A stretch of 64,000 nucleotides of DNA from Anagrus nilaparvatae (Eukaryota; Arthropoda; Insecta; Hymenoptera; Mymaridae). The notes below the pieces were generated by a model. That model made no database searches and was not told the DNA's origin. It was given only the letters and a program-made list of their open reading frames with translations. This document shows, piece after piece, positions 27,955-40,111 of this stretch. Numbering within the stretch: the stretch's first letter is position 1; the number at the start of each line of letters is the position of its first letter. The stretch covers positions 25,582,501-25,646,500 of the forward strand of contig JAKSXM010000231.1 in the NCBI GenBank assembly GCA_022575985.1, read 5' to 3'. Made by a program: the position numbers and the translations under genes.

Positions 27955-29345
27955 ATGATGTTTCTGATTTATTTTGCTTTAATATTTCAATGTTTTTTTT
28001 GGAATATAATAGAAGCAGAAAATAAAATTTATAAATATGAATTTACAATTGCTGATACTGAAAAAGGAGAAGATGGAAAATTGATAGCTTGCGAAGTGAG
28101 ATTAAACCATAGTTCATGTCATCCTAACGAGTAAGAAAAAAATTATACTTCTTTTGTCGAATCTTGATTTTAAATTTTCATTCAAAATTTATACTTATTA
28201 TAGGACAATCAAAGAAATAGAGGGAGACATCAGTTACTTGGAAGGCAAGCCCACGATAAAACTTGATATGCCTTCAATGATACAGCTTATAAAAAAATGT
28301 GGAGAGCTTACTAATACTACAAAAAAAAGCAAAGAATCTGACTTGGGTGCTGAGAATTTGACATCACAAAAGCATTCCCATGGTTCTAAAACTTTTCTAG
28401 GTTTTACGGAAATTTTTCCAGGTAACGTGTATTTGTTGTAATAATAATATGAGAACTGTATTAAAACATAAAATATCTTTTTAGGTACTAAATGGTGTGG
28501 CGCAGGAAATATAGCTAAAAATTATCACGATTTAGGATACTTCAGTAACGTCGATCGGTAATTTATGATTTACTTGTAGTATAAAATCATTTTTGCTTCT
28601 AATATTTCATTCACATTCCTCAAGTTTATAATATTATAATTCTATCACAGCTCCAAAAAAATGGTATAATGCTTTTCTACAGATTTGGCCACAGATACTT
28701 CTCTAAAAAATACTATAAGATTTCGAAAATTTTAAACTTCATAATAATACCCTACGAAACTAGTGATATTCTAAACTCGAATTTTAAAAATCTAATTTTT
28801 TTAACTGATATTTAATTTTGCCTAAAAGTAGTCAGTAAGAGCTATTTTCTTGGGAGACTCCTAATTTAAAATTAATGGATAATAAAAATATAGATAAATT
28901 ATTTTTAGATGCTGCAGAGCTCATGATTTGTGTCCCATTAAGGTTACAGGAAATAATGTGTGTTATAATTTAACTAACACGCATAGTTCCACAGTGTGAG
29001 TTAAATAATTTAAAATTTTTAAAACAATAACTAAATTTTTTTATTGACTTTTTCAGAAGCCATTGCGACTGCGACGCAGAGTTTAAAAATTGTTTGGAAA
29101 AATGTAACCATATTTATGCAGATTTTATAGGATACTTATATTTTAATGATTTATTAAAACTTCCATGTATTACTGGTTATCCAAATAAAAATAATATTCA
29201 AGAGTCAGATAACCAAGTAGTTGGTAATAGTATGGGTATTCAGAAATCTGAATTAGATTGGAAACCGGGCCTTAAAAAAATTTTGCATGACATTAAATCA
29301 AGTATTGGTGATTTCTTCAAGAAAGATAAGATATCTGCTAACTAA
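27955..29345 (+). CDS. Secreted group III (bee-venom-type) phospholipase A2, copy 1
   Basis: Five exons are 27955-28130, 28204-28421, 28485-28557, 28909-28995 and 29057-29345 (about 280 residues); every junction is GT-AG and keeps frame. The start has two ATGs in tandem. Residues 1-21 form a signal peptide. A long N-terminal region of about 110 residues precedes the catalytic domain. The calcium-loop motif WCGAGN falls near residue 135, and the active-site motif CCRAHDLC, with the His-Asp pair, near 157-164. HCDCD and the following cysteines match the disulphide frame of the family. The enzyme class hydrolyses the sn-2 ester of phospholipids in a calcium-dependent way outside the cell. The tail after CITGYP is Lys-rich. 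AATAAA occurs at 29442. Whether it acts in venom, gut or immunity cannot be read from sequence. Confidence 0.9.
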
Positions 29346-29763
29346 AAATTTATTTGTTCCTGTAGAAGAGAAATGACATTAAATTAATTACTTATTGAAA
29401 TTAATGTAATTGTATTACTTTTTTATTGAAAACTGTTTGAGAATAAATAATAGTTAGATTTAAAGAATTTTCAAAAAGTATGAAAAAATGAAAGAAATTA
29501 TCGTCAAAAATCAAAATTTTATGTATAAACCAAAAATCGGTGTAATGCTTTTATTGTCATCGGAAAACGGGTCAAAAAGTTTACAAAAAAAGGCATATTA
29601 GATTTGTAAATTGCTTGATAAAGTAAAATATGCTCAATCACAATAATCGTAGTAAGGGCGAAAAGTCCTGAATAATTTTTTTTTATTTTGAATTACTCAC
29701 ATGATAATGTTAATAAAATCATACAAGCATAATAAATCAAAACACCTTTCTTGCATTGTCACT

Positions 29764-29871
29764 ATGGATTCATTATTTGTCTTATTTTTAATATTAGCAA
29801 CTTTGACTAGAGCCGAACTATCCTATAGGCACATTAGGCCAGTGCCCACAGGCCCCCACCAAGTTCAATAA
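29764..29871 (+). pseudogene. Signal-peptide-like 35-codon frame, possible gene remnant
   Basis: The frame begins ATGG and encodes MDSLFVLFLILATLTRA, then about 18 further residues and a stop at 29869. The hydrophobic core and Ala-containing cleavage region look like a secretory signal. The following DNA (GGCCAGTGCCCACAGGCCCC) has the look of a transposon end and is partly echoed near 30068. One reading is a secreted-protein gene interrupted just after its signal peptide; another is chance in AT-rich DNA. It lies between the two phospholipase genes on the same strand. Confidence 0.3.
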
Positions 29872-29993
29872 TTTCACTAGAAATATGTCAAGATTGTCAG
29901 ATATTTTTTATTCTAAGATAGAATTTTTTCCTAAACATTATGCAGCTGAAATAATTAAAAAATATCCGTCAATCTTGACATTAATGGGTTAAT
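29869..29993. repeat. Inverted repeat of about 120 bp
   Basis: TGTCAAGATTGTCAGATATT near 29886 is matched by its near-complement AATATCCGTCAATCTTGACA near 29963-29983, around a 45-bp loop. It is probably a short transposon remnant. Confidence 0.6.
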
Positions 29994-30339
29994 TTTAAGT
30001 TTTATTTTTTAAAAATTACCAAAATTTCTTAATTTTATAAGTAATTTTGTTTTTCGCTCGCCTTAACTAGGCCCCCACATTATTAAATTTTATCAATTTT
30101 AGAAAATGCAAGAGCTTTTCTGATAGTTTTTACTTAAATTATATCGCTTACTACTTTATTAGTTTGCTGCATTTGCAATTTCAAGCAATTAAATTACACC
30201 TTGAATACACTTATAAAAATTTTCGTGTATTGCAAATGCTCAAATATATAATTTTTAAATATGATTTTAACCAATTTTTATGTTTCAAAATTTTTCTAAA
30301 ACTACGTGACCGATTTTAATTTTTTTGATCTAGAGTTTT

Positions 30340-30700
30340 CTGTTATAAATTTCTCTAACGAAAAAAAAAAAATTTATAACCGATTTGTGTAACTACACAA
30401 CCAACGAACATGGAACATGTTCATGTCACTCATAACAGTAATAAATCCAAAAACCGAAATTACAATAAATCCTGAAATTTAAATTATCGTAAGTCCATAA
30501 ACATAAAGTAATCCTCTAAGATCTTGTTCTTATCAGGGCCTGATCAGGCCCATATCCACTTTAAATTATTCTAAGTCCCTAAATCAAAAATATTCTAAGT
30601 CCATTTCACCCCCCCCCCCCTAAAAACGTCACTTTTTTACCCCCCCTGCCTAGCCAAACTTTTTGAAATACCCTATCTAACGAACATGTTCCATGTTAAA
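30340..30700. repeat. Dispersed repeat shared with 57700-58230
   Basis: The block CACAACCAACGAACATGGAA is followed about 170 bp later by TAAATTATTCTAAGTCCxTAAATC. Both blocks recur in the same order at 57719 and 58168. A poly-C run of ten lies at 30610-30620. It looks like an old interspersed element without visible termini. Confidence 0.55.
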
Positions 30701-30974
30701 ATAAATAATTTAATAACTAAAAGTACCGAAACTCGAAACAGCGTTTTTGAAAAGTAATGCGATAAAATCTGCACCAATTTACTTTAAACTTACTAAGGAA
30801 CTTAATAAACGCACTAATTTCGGGATGTCGTTGAGTTTTAATATTTTTATGTTCTCAAAAAATTTTTACAGCTATTTTTACAATCCTCGGCCATAAACAA
30901 AGAATGATCCAAATCCAAGGCTTTCGCCTCGGAAGGTAATTTACGTGGCCTAGGACCGTAATATACTATTCTCG

Positions 30975-31340
30975 AGCCCGAAAACCCCTAGGTAATGTAG
31001 AAAGTTTTTATTTTCATGTTTTTTGGTCCACCAACTTGGAAAATTAGAAAAAATGCTGGGGCAGAAAAATTAAAATTTTCATTAATAGAAACGTTTTTAA
31101 GACCTCGAAAACCCCCAGGTAATGTAGAAAGTTTTTATTTTCATGTTTTTTGGTCCGCCATCTTGAAAAATTGGAAAATATGCTGGGGCAAAAAAATTAA
31201 AATTTTCATTAATAGAAACGTTTTTGTGAAACTCGAAAACCCCCAGGTAATGTAGAAAGTTTCTATTTTCATGTTTTTTGGTCCACCATTTGGAAAATTG
31301 GAAAATTGTTTAGGATGAAAAATTTAAAACCTTTTTAATT
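30975..31340. repeat. Tandem repeat, three units of 127-128 bp
   Basis: CGAAAACCCCxAGGTAATGT starts units at 30979, 31106 and 31234. Each unit contains ATGTTTTTTGGTCCxCCA and TTAATAGAAACGTTTTT; the third unit decays after about 90 bp. An open frame at 31016-31255 simply reads through the repeat. A diverged relative lies at 4752-4895. Confidence 0.9.
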
Positions 31341-31488
31341 AGTCATTCTTAAGTTTCAGAGCCAAAAGAAGTAGTACATAAAAAATTACTAATTACAATA
31401 ATATAATAAAATTCATTCACTTTTAATTGATGCCCTCATCATTTTTTACCCTGTACTATAAAAACGTCGTTTTTATTTTTTATTGTAG

Positions 31489-31597
31489 CTTTTGGTTGAA
31501 TTTCGCAGTTTTTGGTTTAATATTCAAACAATTGGTTGAAAATTCAACCAAAAATTGCGAAATTCAACCAATTGGTTGAATATTTAACCAAAGCAGC
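31489..31597. repeat. Compound palindrome of TTGGTTGAA motifs
   Basis: AATTGGTTGAA and TTCAACCAATT alternate at least five times, so the 108-bp block is a dyad made of smaller dyads. It lies about 1.3 kb upstream of the second phospholipase gene. Confidence 0.7.
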
Positions 31598-31599
31598 TC

Positions 31600-32740
31600 T
31601 ACCGTGAAACCTGAGTAACGAACTGAGTAATAAACTTTATTTAAACTACTTAATCACGATAATTGTCAAAAAATTTTTAAATTATCATTGAAACGTGTTT
31701 GATTTTTAACATTTTATTTTTTAATTACACCGTTAAAATCATTTTTATATTGTTACCTGATTTTTTTATTGGTGCATTTGGAAATAATAAAATTTTATTA
31801 CAAATCATGCATTTCGTTTTATTAATTTTTATATTAATATTTATAAAATTGTTAAATTTAAAAAAAAGATTTTAAAAATTGATTACAACATTTACTACTT
31901 GCTATTCATTTAAAAACTTTAATAAATTATCATTTTCTAGCTGTTAAAATTTGGAGACATTCGCTCGACATATTTTCAAATTTTTGTTTTAAACAAAGAG
32001 TAAAATTAATATTTGCTAATTTACAATCAAGTTTTCTTAAAATAAAAAATGACGCTGTAAAATTCAGACGATTACTATACATTTAAAAAGAAATATTTAA
32101 GGATTTTTGGGTGCTATTTGAACGCTATTCTTTAGAATCTAACTAAAAGATTAGATGAAGTCATTGATTGCACAGTGAAAAGCAAATTTAAGGTCACAGA
32201 AATGGAGATCAAAAAAGAATTCTAATTCTAATCTAAAAGTGAGTTTAAAAAATTTATATTGATTAAAATATGTCAAAACTTCCAATTTTTACAGTTTCCT
32301 CACATATTTTTGATGGAATGCTGTTTCAAGGTTAAATATGGTAATATTTGTTTAAATGATTTCACGCATTCTTAGAGGGTAAGTAAAGGTAAGTGAAGGA
32401 TATAATATTAATATTTATTGTATTAGTCTATGTACTAATGGTTTAATCAGTATAAAGAAGGTAGACGTAAGTATTATATGCAATTACAAACTCTTTGATA
32501 AAATCGATTACGGAATTTTATAATAAAAAGACAAAAATATTGTATTTCTTATTTCCATATTTTTAAATCATTTTTAATATATTTAATCAAAATAATAAAA
32601 ATTAAATAACGCGCGAGCGTATGTAACCAAAAAATTTCTTGTATTTTACACCGCTAGCACCAATAAAAAATATGAGTAGAGCGCATGACAAAATCAGCGC
32701 GACCAATCAAAATGAGAATAAATCAAGGAACAGATTCTGA
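31600..32740. other. Non-coding flank upstream of the second phospholipase
   Basis: I looked for a signal-peptide exon for the downstream gene. A hydrophobic frame starts at 31807, but its only nearby donor would give the wrong phase for the acceptor at 32800. A GC-richer patch at 32605-32730 contains ACGCGCGAGCG and AGCGCGACC. A TCAGTT initiator-like site lies at 32748. Confidence 0.35.
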
Positions 32741-32800
32741 TCACACATCAGTTATTTTATTTAAGAAATATTAAATATTATTTTCATTTTTTAACTCAAG

Positions 32801-33895
32801 AGACGAAAAATCAAATATACATTTATGAAAAGACAATAGCTAATGAAACTGTAACTGGAAGCTCCAAAACTTGCATTTTGGTAGAAAATGAAGAAAAAAA
32901 TAATAAGTGTGCAAATTCTCAGTAAGCTTATAGAATAATTATAATTTATCTTTAATATTTATTGATTAATAATTCCATGCCCTTTTTATCGCTTTCATGC
33001 AATGAGACCACCTTGTTCTAATTGTTATTTTCATTTTAATTCAATAAGATTTAATAATAAAAAACTTTAAATTAAAATTATGTTTATCTAAAACAGGCTT
33101 AGGTTAAATTTTATTTTCTAATTTATTAAATTATCAATAAATTATAGAAACAGTACTGATGTTGATCCAAAAATTGAAAGTTCATACAATAATTATGTAA
33201 TTTTCGATAACATGACATCGATGTTGCAGAAAATAGACGAATGCGATGAATTAAATAAACAGTATGGCGGATTTGATAAAATTGGGCTTCTTATTTATCC
33301 AGGTAAGAATATTTCATAAAAAACTACGTTTTGAATAAAAAATTACTATAACTCTTTCTTAAGGCACTCTCTGGTGTGGCTCAGGAAATATATCAGAAAA
33401 TTACGCTGACCTTGGATATCTTACTCAAGATCGGTAATTTATAAAATTATTTGAAAATTTTAAGTAATATTTAAAAAATTTTTAATTAAACGAGACACTT
33501 TTTTCAGATGTTGTAGAGCTCATGATTTTTGTCCAATACATATTAAGCCACACTCTGAATGTTATAATTTAACCAATACTAAAGACTATACTCTGTAAGA
33601 AACTTATGAAAATCAAATTTTGAAAAAATTATTTTTTAAATAATTTAATATAAACTTAACTTTCAGGAGCCACTGTGATTGTGAAAAAAAATTTTTCAAT
33701 TGTTTATTAAAATCTGATGGCATCAATTCCTATTGGATATGGTCAATATATGTACAAAATATTGCGCAATGTATCACTGGCTATCCAAAAATAAACAGTA
33801 ACGAAACGATGGATCTATATGGAGATATGAAACTTGAAAATTTAACCCTTGTATGGCCTAATTATGGTTATGAATATATTGGACATCTTGGATAA
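32801..33895 (+). CDS. Group III phospholipase A2, copy 2 (5' end unresolved)
   Basis: Visible exons are 32801-32921, 33148-33302, 33364-33433, 33508-33594 and 33667-33895. Intron positions and phases match copy 1; exon 4 is 87 bp in both. The catalytic domain keeps the calcium loop (WCGSGN), the active-site motif (CCRAHDFC) and the CDC signature. The N-terminal region aligns with copy 1 around IYIYEKTI. No in-frame ATG exists upstream of the first exon before a stop, and a polypyrimidine acceptor (TTTTTTAACTCAAG) precedes 32801, so a signal-peptide exon may lie further upstream, or the copy has lost its start. The C-terminal tail differs wholly from copy 1 and is shorter. AATAAA occurs at 33932. 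It is evidently a tandem duplicate about 3.5 kb from copy 1. Confidence 0.8.
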
Positions 33896-33939
33896 ATGTA
33901 TTTATTACAGTAATATAAAAAATTGAAAAGAAATAAAGA

Positions 33940-35938
33940 AATTTTCAAATGATGACAAATTAAATTTTTATGTTTAATTTTTGCAAATTGAACCATTTAT
34001 ATAAGTTTTTAATTAGTACCCTGATCAGTCCCAAAACAAGTGGGTGTAATTTTTTGCGCACGTGTTTTAAAATGATTTATAAATAACAAAAAGTTGATGA
34101 ATACAAAAATTGGGTACATTGAATTTTGAAGTATCAAAGTGAAGAGAAGGTGGATTTTGTGGCACGCAAATTACGTACACTCGTGCACATACAACTGATG
34201 CTGATCATATAAAACACACACTTATATACACAAAAGACCCTCTTTTGGCTCGTTATTGCATGTTTCGTTCGAAAACCACGCTATGAAATTGGCTTGTTCA
34301 ATCTATAAACTAAATCCTTTGTGGTAATATTTTTTTTATATTTTATTTAAGCTTTTGAAAATCCATTATTGCGTTAACTCTAAAGATGATGTTGATAAAA
34401 TACTCAGTTTTAAATAATTGTAATTTTTATAATAAGTGAAACTCATGAATAACTTATTGTCCTTTATTATTATATATCGGCCTTGATTTTAATCGAGAAA
34501 GCAATGATTAATTTTGTATGAAGTTATAATAAGATTTTTATCCTTTTAATTCATCCAATTTTCAATTCAATTTTATATTTTAAAATGATTTAATTTAAAG
34601 ACTTATTAACTTTTTATACATTTTATAAAAGTAATTATATACCGTGCGGTAAGCAAGCGTGGTTAAGTTGACACACTTGCGATCTTTTCTTTCTATCAAT
34701 CTGATATCATCTTTTTTATTTAAATTACTACTGTAATATTTGAATTAATCAATTTTTTTACTTGTTTATTCATAATTTTTTTGACGTGGATGCATTTTTC
34801 AGCTTTTGAATTTATTTATTGATTTTTGCAGTTATTTTGGTTCCAAATTTTTACGTGTCTTTAATTGTTAGGACTTTTTGTCTTCTCAAAAATGTCGTAA
34901 AATTTAAAATATTGAATTTGAACTTGAGCCTAGTGCACTTAAAATTCAATTTTTCGGAATAATCTAAGGTTCCCATCATTTATTTAATCCAAAAAAATCT
35001 AAAAAAAAATGACAAGATGTTTAAGTTTCCCACCTGCGTTTAAAAAAAAGCCAAAATTAAAAAAAGTATGTCAAACATAAACCATTGTACTAAGATTTCC
35101 CATAAAATAAAAAAGATGATTATCAATGAAAACACAGGGTAGCCCAAAACAAACAAACATTAATTATATTATGGAAAAATTGTAGATATTTCCATAAATA
35201 AATTACCTGCTTCTTTATCAGTTTGAAAAATTTAAAAAGATTCGTATCAAAACGACGAGAATGTAAATAAAAACTGGAAAAGAATCAAGGTTTTTTAACT
35301 TTTTTTGATAGCATCTGCATAAGTTAAAAACTAAAAATTTAAAGGACAACAATAGATTTATTTATAAACCCCCTGCAACCGTTTTTTAAAACTAAATCGA
35401 AACTAAATAATAAGTATGTATCTGGTCCATTCAATACAAATTTTTTTCTCCATATACCATTCAGTCATTCCTTAATTTGATTTCTAATGCTTTTATAATA
35501 AAAATAGGAGTATAAGGAAACTATTATAATATTTATAAGGGTCTTCTGAATTCAATATTATAGAAATGTGCATTATAGACATTACCAAGCACTTTCTTTT
35601 CTTTATACCTGTATCAATACTTTTTATTGTAACTTATAATAAATAACAAAATAAAAAAACACACACACATACACAAAATTGCGTCTTTTGAATATATGAG
35701 CATTGTTAAAAATAAAACTTATACCGTAACCAACAAAATTTTATTCATATTGTAATCAATAATAATAAACTTTTTTCTCTTTTTCTCAGACGTGTAAAAA
35801 TTGGGTTCAATATGATTTTTTTTTATATTGATTAATTTTTAATTGATTATTTATTGGATGATTGTAATTTAGAAATTGGCAAATTATGGCAAATAATACA
35901 CTTTTGATTGATTTTACAGACAAGTTTACAGATTTATT
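33940..35938. other. AT-rich non-coding stretch
   Basis: Nothing recognisable beyond a slightly GC-richer patch at about 34180-34320. No netrin-like laminin-EGF exon is seen on the minus strand. Confidence 0.35.
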
Positions 35939-35939
35939 T

Positions 35940-36065
35940 AGTTCATTAGCCAACTTTCAAATGCCATAAATTTTTGGCTAAGGTTGTAGTGAAGCGAATT
36001 TCACAAAGATTTAGGTGGGTTTTTGGTGGAAAACCGGAAGGGTCCGTAATGATTTCCTCTACTAC
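35940..36065. mobile_element. Solo end of the GGGGTTGG MITE family
   Basis: Only the right-hand 125 bp of the element is present: TTTTTGGCTAAGGTTGTAGT, AGCGAATTTCACAAAGATTT and the terminal GGTGGAAAACCGGAAGGGTC, as in the copies at 515-1040 and 5757-6298. The left half is missing. Confidence 0.75.
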
Positions 36066-36069
36066 ATAA

Positions 36070-37620
36070 TCATACCAAATTTAAATATCAAAAGTGCATG
36101 GAAATTAATTTACTTTATTTGTTTGTATGATTTTTAAAGTTTAAAATCCTTTACAGTCTGGTACTGTTTGCAAACTGAATGTGAGTATTTCTCAGCAACG
36201 GAAGTTAAATTGTTGATCAGAGTATTTTTTAGCGCAAAAAAACTTATAGGTACATCAATAATTATTTGATAGATAATTTCCAAGATTTTTCTTAATTACA
36301 TCGTATTAGCTTATTTTGCAACCATAAATTTTCAAGCGGAAATGGGAATGCAACATATTGCATCTTCTTTTTAGCCTTGCATTTATTATAAAACTGCAAA
36401 TGCTATTGGCCCTTTAAATTTTTGCTGTTTTGTAAATCTACGTATCTATAACTGCCAATTAGTTGGAAGTACATTTTCTTACTTAATATAGCTGAAGTGG
36501 GCACCCGTTACCCACCTTGAACTCAAATATTTAAAATCTTAATTGAAAAATTACTGGTAAAAAAAAATAAATAAAGCTTATTAAAATAATAATAATAATT
36601 TGAAGGCCTTAAAAGATAATATTGATTTCTTTACTCGTAGGTATTTCCTATATAAAAAATGTACAGTTATTTTAGAAATTATGCAATTATGTATATTATA
36701 ATCCATAGATATAATTCAAACGAGTAGAGAATTAATACTATTTAGCATTTGAAATTTTCTGCTTATTAGAAATATATATCATTGGCTTTTCGTACGTGCT
36801 TATACTCCGAGAACGCGAATTAAGACGATACAACTAAAATATTTTTAATAACATTTCAATAACTAGAAAATAAAGATTTATTTTTATTATTATTAAGATC
36901 GATATTATTTAATTACATTTTTTCGAAAAACATTTTTTACGACTTTTACAAGATTTTTTTTCAATTTTTTTACTCTCTATAAAGTAAATTTTTTTCATTG
37001 CGCTCATTTAAAACGAATTCGTCTATACACTTTTTTTAGAGTTTCAATCTTCTCGATTGCATAGTATTAAAATAGATAAAAATATATACACAGTCACATT
37101 TTGATCGTTTCTCTCAACTTTTATTTAGATATTTACAAATACCTCAAGCTTTTTTTTTTATTCCTACAAAAATACTCAGCTTCAATGCTTTAATGAAAGT
37201 TTTTATAATACACGTTGTACTTATTATCTGACGATTTTCCTATGTGCGTGTTGTTGTTACTACTGTATTAAGATTTTTTTTTTATTATTATGTTTTTTCT
37301 TCGCGCTTCATTGTCTATACAAAATCTCAATTTGTTAAATTGGAAAAAGCTCGAGAAAATAAAAAAAATTTTATTATTATGATATAAAAAAATAAAGTTG
37401 ATCAATTATTTTTATTGAAATTTTTTTTTCTATATTTTTAAATTAAAGTGGATTTTTTGTTTATTTAATGCTTATTTTAATATTGTATTGAAAATATTTA
37501 TTTTTTTATTTAATTCGTATTTTTTTTTAATTAAAATTGGTAAATCTTTTATTAATTTTTTATCCGAATTAATTTAAGATTTTAACTGTTTTTTAAAATA
37601 AATTCTAGAGGAAAATCTTT
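36070..37620. other. AT-rich non-coding stretch
   Basis: No gene, RNA gene or repeat boundary is recognised. Confidence 0.35.
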
Positions 37621-37624
37621 TAGG

Positions 37625-38015
37625 TACAATGTAGAAAGTAACTTTCTTAGATTTATAAAAAAAATAGAATTTTTTCGAAAAATTAGTGAATTTTCAAAAA
37701 GTTTTGTAAATATTCGATAAAAATCGTAAATTAATTATCGAAAAATTCTAGAATCCTCGATTTTTTTTTGTCATTTTACGAAAAAAGTTGTAAATTCACA
37801 ACTATTTTTTGTAAATTTTCGAAAAAAAATGGTAAATTATCAATTTTTCTTGGAAATTCACAAAAAAAACTCGAGAATACTCGAATTTATTGTTAATATA
37901 CTAGATTTAGTAAATTTTTTATTTTTTTCGAATATTTACAAATTTTTTCAAAAATTTACAAATTTTTCAAAAAAATTCTATTTTTTTTGTTAATCTAAGG
38001 AAGTTACTTTGTATA
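37625..38015. mobile_element. TA-CACTG-type MITE, copy 1 (diverged)
   Basis: The inverted ends are AAAGTAACTTTCTTAGATTT on the left and TAATCTAAGGAAGTTACTTT on the right. The interior is a ladder of TTCGAAAAAATT-like blocks reading symmetrically. Better preserved relatives are at 46050 and 46320. Confidence 0.7.
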
Positions 38016-38019
38016 TAAA

Positions 38020-40061
38020 AATAGTCGTCATGAATTTAAAAATTATGAACTTGATTTGACATTATATGCGAATTAAATTGAGCATTTAGCTTACAACAGC
38101 CAAAAAAATGGTAACGATTGAACAAACAAAAGTTATTAAATAAATTAAAAAAATAAATAAATTATAAATACTCAATTAAATAATTAATTGAAATTTCTTC
38201 GTGTATTAAAATATTTTATAAAATATAAATTAAATGTTAATTATAATTGCATAAAATATGTACATTTTCGAATAATAATAATAATTATCAATAATTTCAT
38301 ATATTTTAGAAAATCCTTTATTAAATATATATAAAGCTGCTTAAGCATAAATTCAAACTAACCATTATAATATTTTAAATTACATGCGCTTTCTATTTTA
38401 AAAATTATCCTCATTTGTCTTTGATAAAGTATTATTTTTTATTTACAATTAGTACGTATTAATGTTTAAATAATTTTCAGCTAAGCTTCTTTAAAATAAC
38501 AAAAATTTAGGCAAATATTGAAATTTATTTTTATTACTCATTACCTTTGTTCCAAAAGTTCTTAAATTTAGAAGTTATTAAAAAAATTTAAATATATATT
38601 CTAAATGTCTAACGTTTAATCAAAACTATACTTGCTCAATCTACTAGACTAAATTAAAATATGCGGTATTTACCAATTTCCTTTATTCAAAAAAGGATTA
38701 CACACCTGTTTTCTATTTTCTAAACTAAAATTTTGTAATTAATTTTCTGTATAAAGACATCAAGTTTAACCATAACCATTTTATCTTTTCAAATTTTTTC
38801 ATCAACTCATATACCAAGACTGTAAACTAGGACTGTGCAGTCTTCGGATATACTCAAAAAGCTTTAATGATCCGCAGGTATGGTTTTTTTAATTTTTTGC
38901 TATTTCCAAACTATTTTTCCTCCTTTTTAAGCGTCAACAAAAAATTTTTTAAATAAAAATATTCATAGAATCGTAAAAGCAGAGAAATTTCCGATTCAAA
39001 ATTGCACTTGCGAAACTCTGAAGCTTTTCGGGTATACCAGTAAACCTAAACGACCAGGCCTAAAAAAAATATTGAAAATAACCGCGCACCCCTGCTATAA
39101 ACTTATAAAATTAAAAACTCTCTTCTAATAAGAAAATCGTATACTTACAGCTTATATAAAATGATTTAGTACATTTGATAAAATTTTAAAATTCAAAATT
39201 AAATCTAATATTCCCTTTTTATACAACGTTAACTGTATAAATTATTTTCAAATTTTCTTTTATACTTTTTCTTTTACATAAAGTTAATTGATTTTTCTAA
39301 TCTCCTATTTAAATTAATTTATTACGCCTTGTGCTATCTTGTAAAGTTTTTCTCGAAATAATCAATAGACTTACTTTCTAGTCTAAATTTTCCTAAATCT
39401 TTTGTTTCTCCAAGCAATTTCTTTTTTTTTAGAAATTTTTTTTCTTTGAAAACTATAAAATAATATAAAGAATATTCATAAATAAATATAAAAATTTTTA
39501 ATTAACAAACTAAATTTTATGTATATTATAGCGGTCATTATTTTAAAAACAATTCCCTATCCTGAAGTTATAAAATTTACTCTCCTTTAGTAACTTAGGG
39601 CTAATCTCGCCTTTGGGGCATTTGACAAGACAATATGATTCGCATTAAAGCTCTACAATTTTGAATCCTACAGCAAAATTTTAAAACAATAAGCAACTTA
39701 TCACATCGCTATCCAGGCTAATATACCCATAAATATTTATAAATTTAAGTAAACAGAACTTTTTCATTTATTAAAAATTTCCCATAATAAATTAAAATTT
39801 CTATCAAATATATAAGATGTAAATTAACATATTTTACAGATTTTACATTAAACATGCATATAATAAATCTTTAATAGTAAAATATACTTAATTAAATTAT
39901 TATGACAGCTTTATAAGAGACTCTCTATCTATTTTATTTAAATAAAATTTTCATTTGCAACTACTATGCTAATTAAATGATATGCGCGAAGAAACTTGGG
40001 ATAAATTCTTATCTCATTACAAAGTAGTCATTTCAGATATTCATGGATATTCATGAAAAAA
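38020..40061. other. AT-rich sequence downstream of the netrin exon
   Basis: On the minus strand this follows the netrin splice donor, so it should be netrin intron. No laminin-EGF or NTR-module exon is seen. Confidence 0.4.
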
Positions 40062-40111
40062 CTACTTCTTTTCTTTCTTAATTAGATAATTACATGTCAA
40101 TATTTTCTTAC

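Noticed and set aside
31807..31875. Hydrophobic frame as a leader exon for the second phospholipase
   Set aside because: The only nearby GT donor gives a phase that does not fit the acceptor at 32800, and the run of Ile/Leu/Phe codons is expected by chance.
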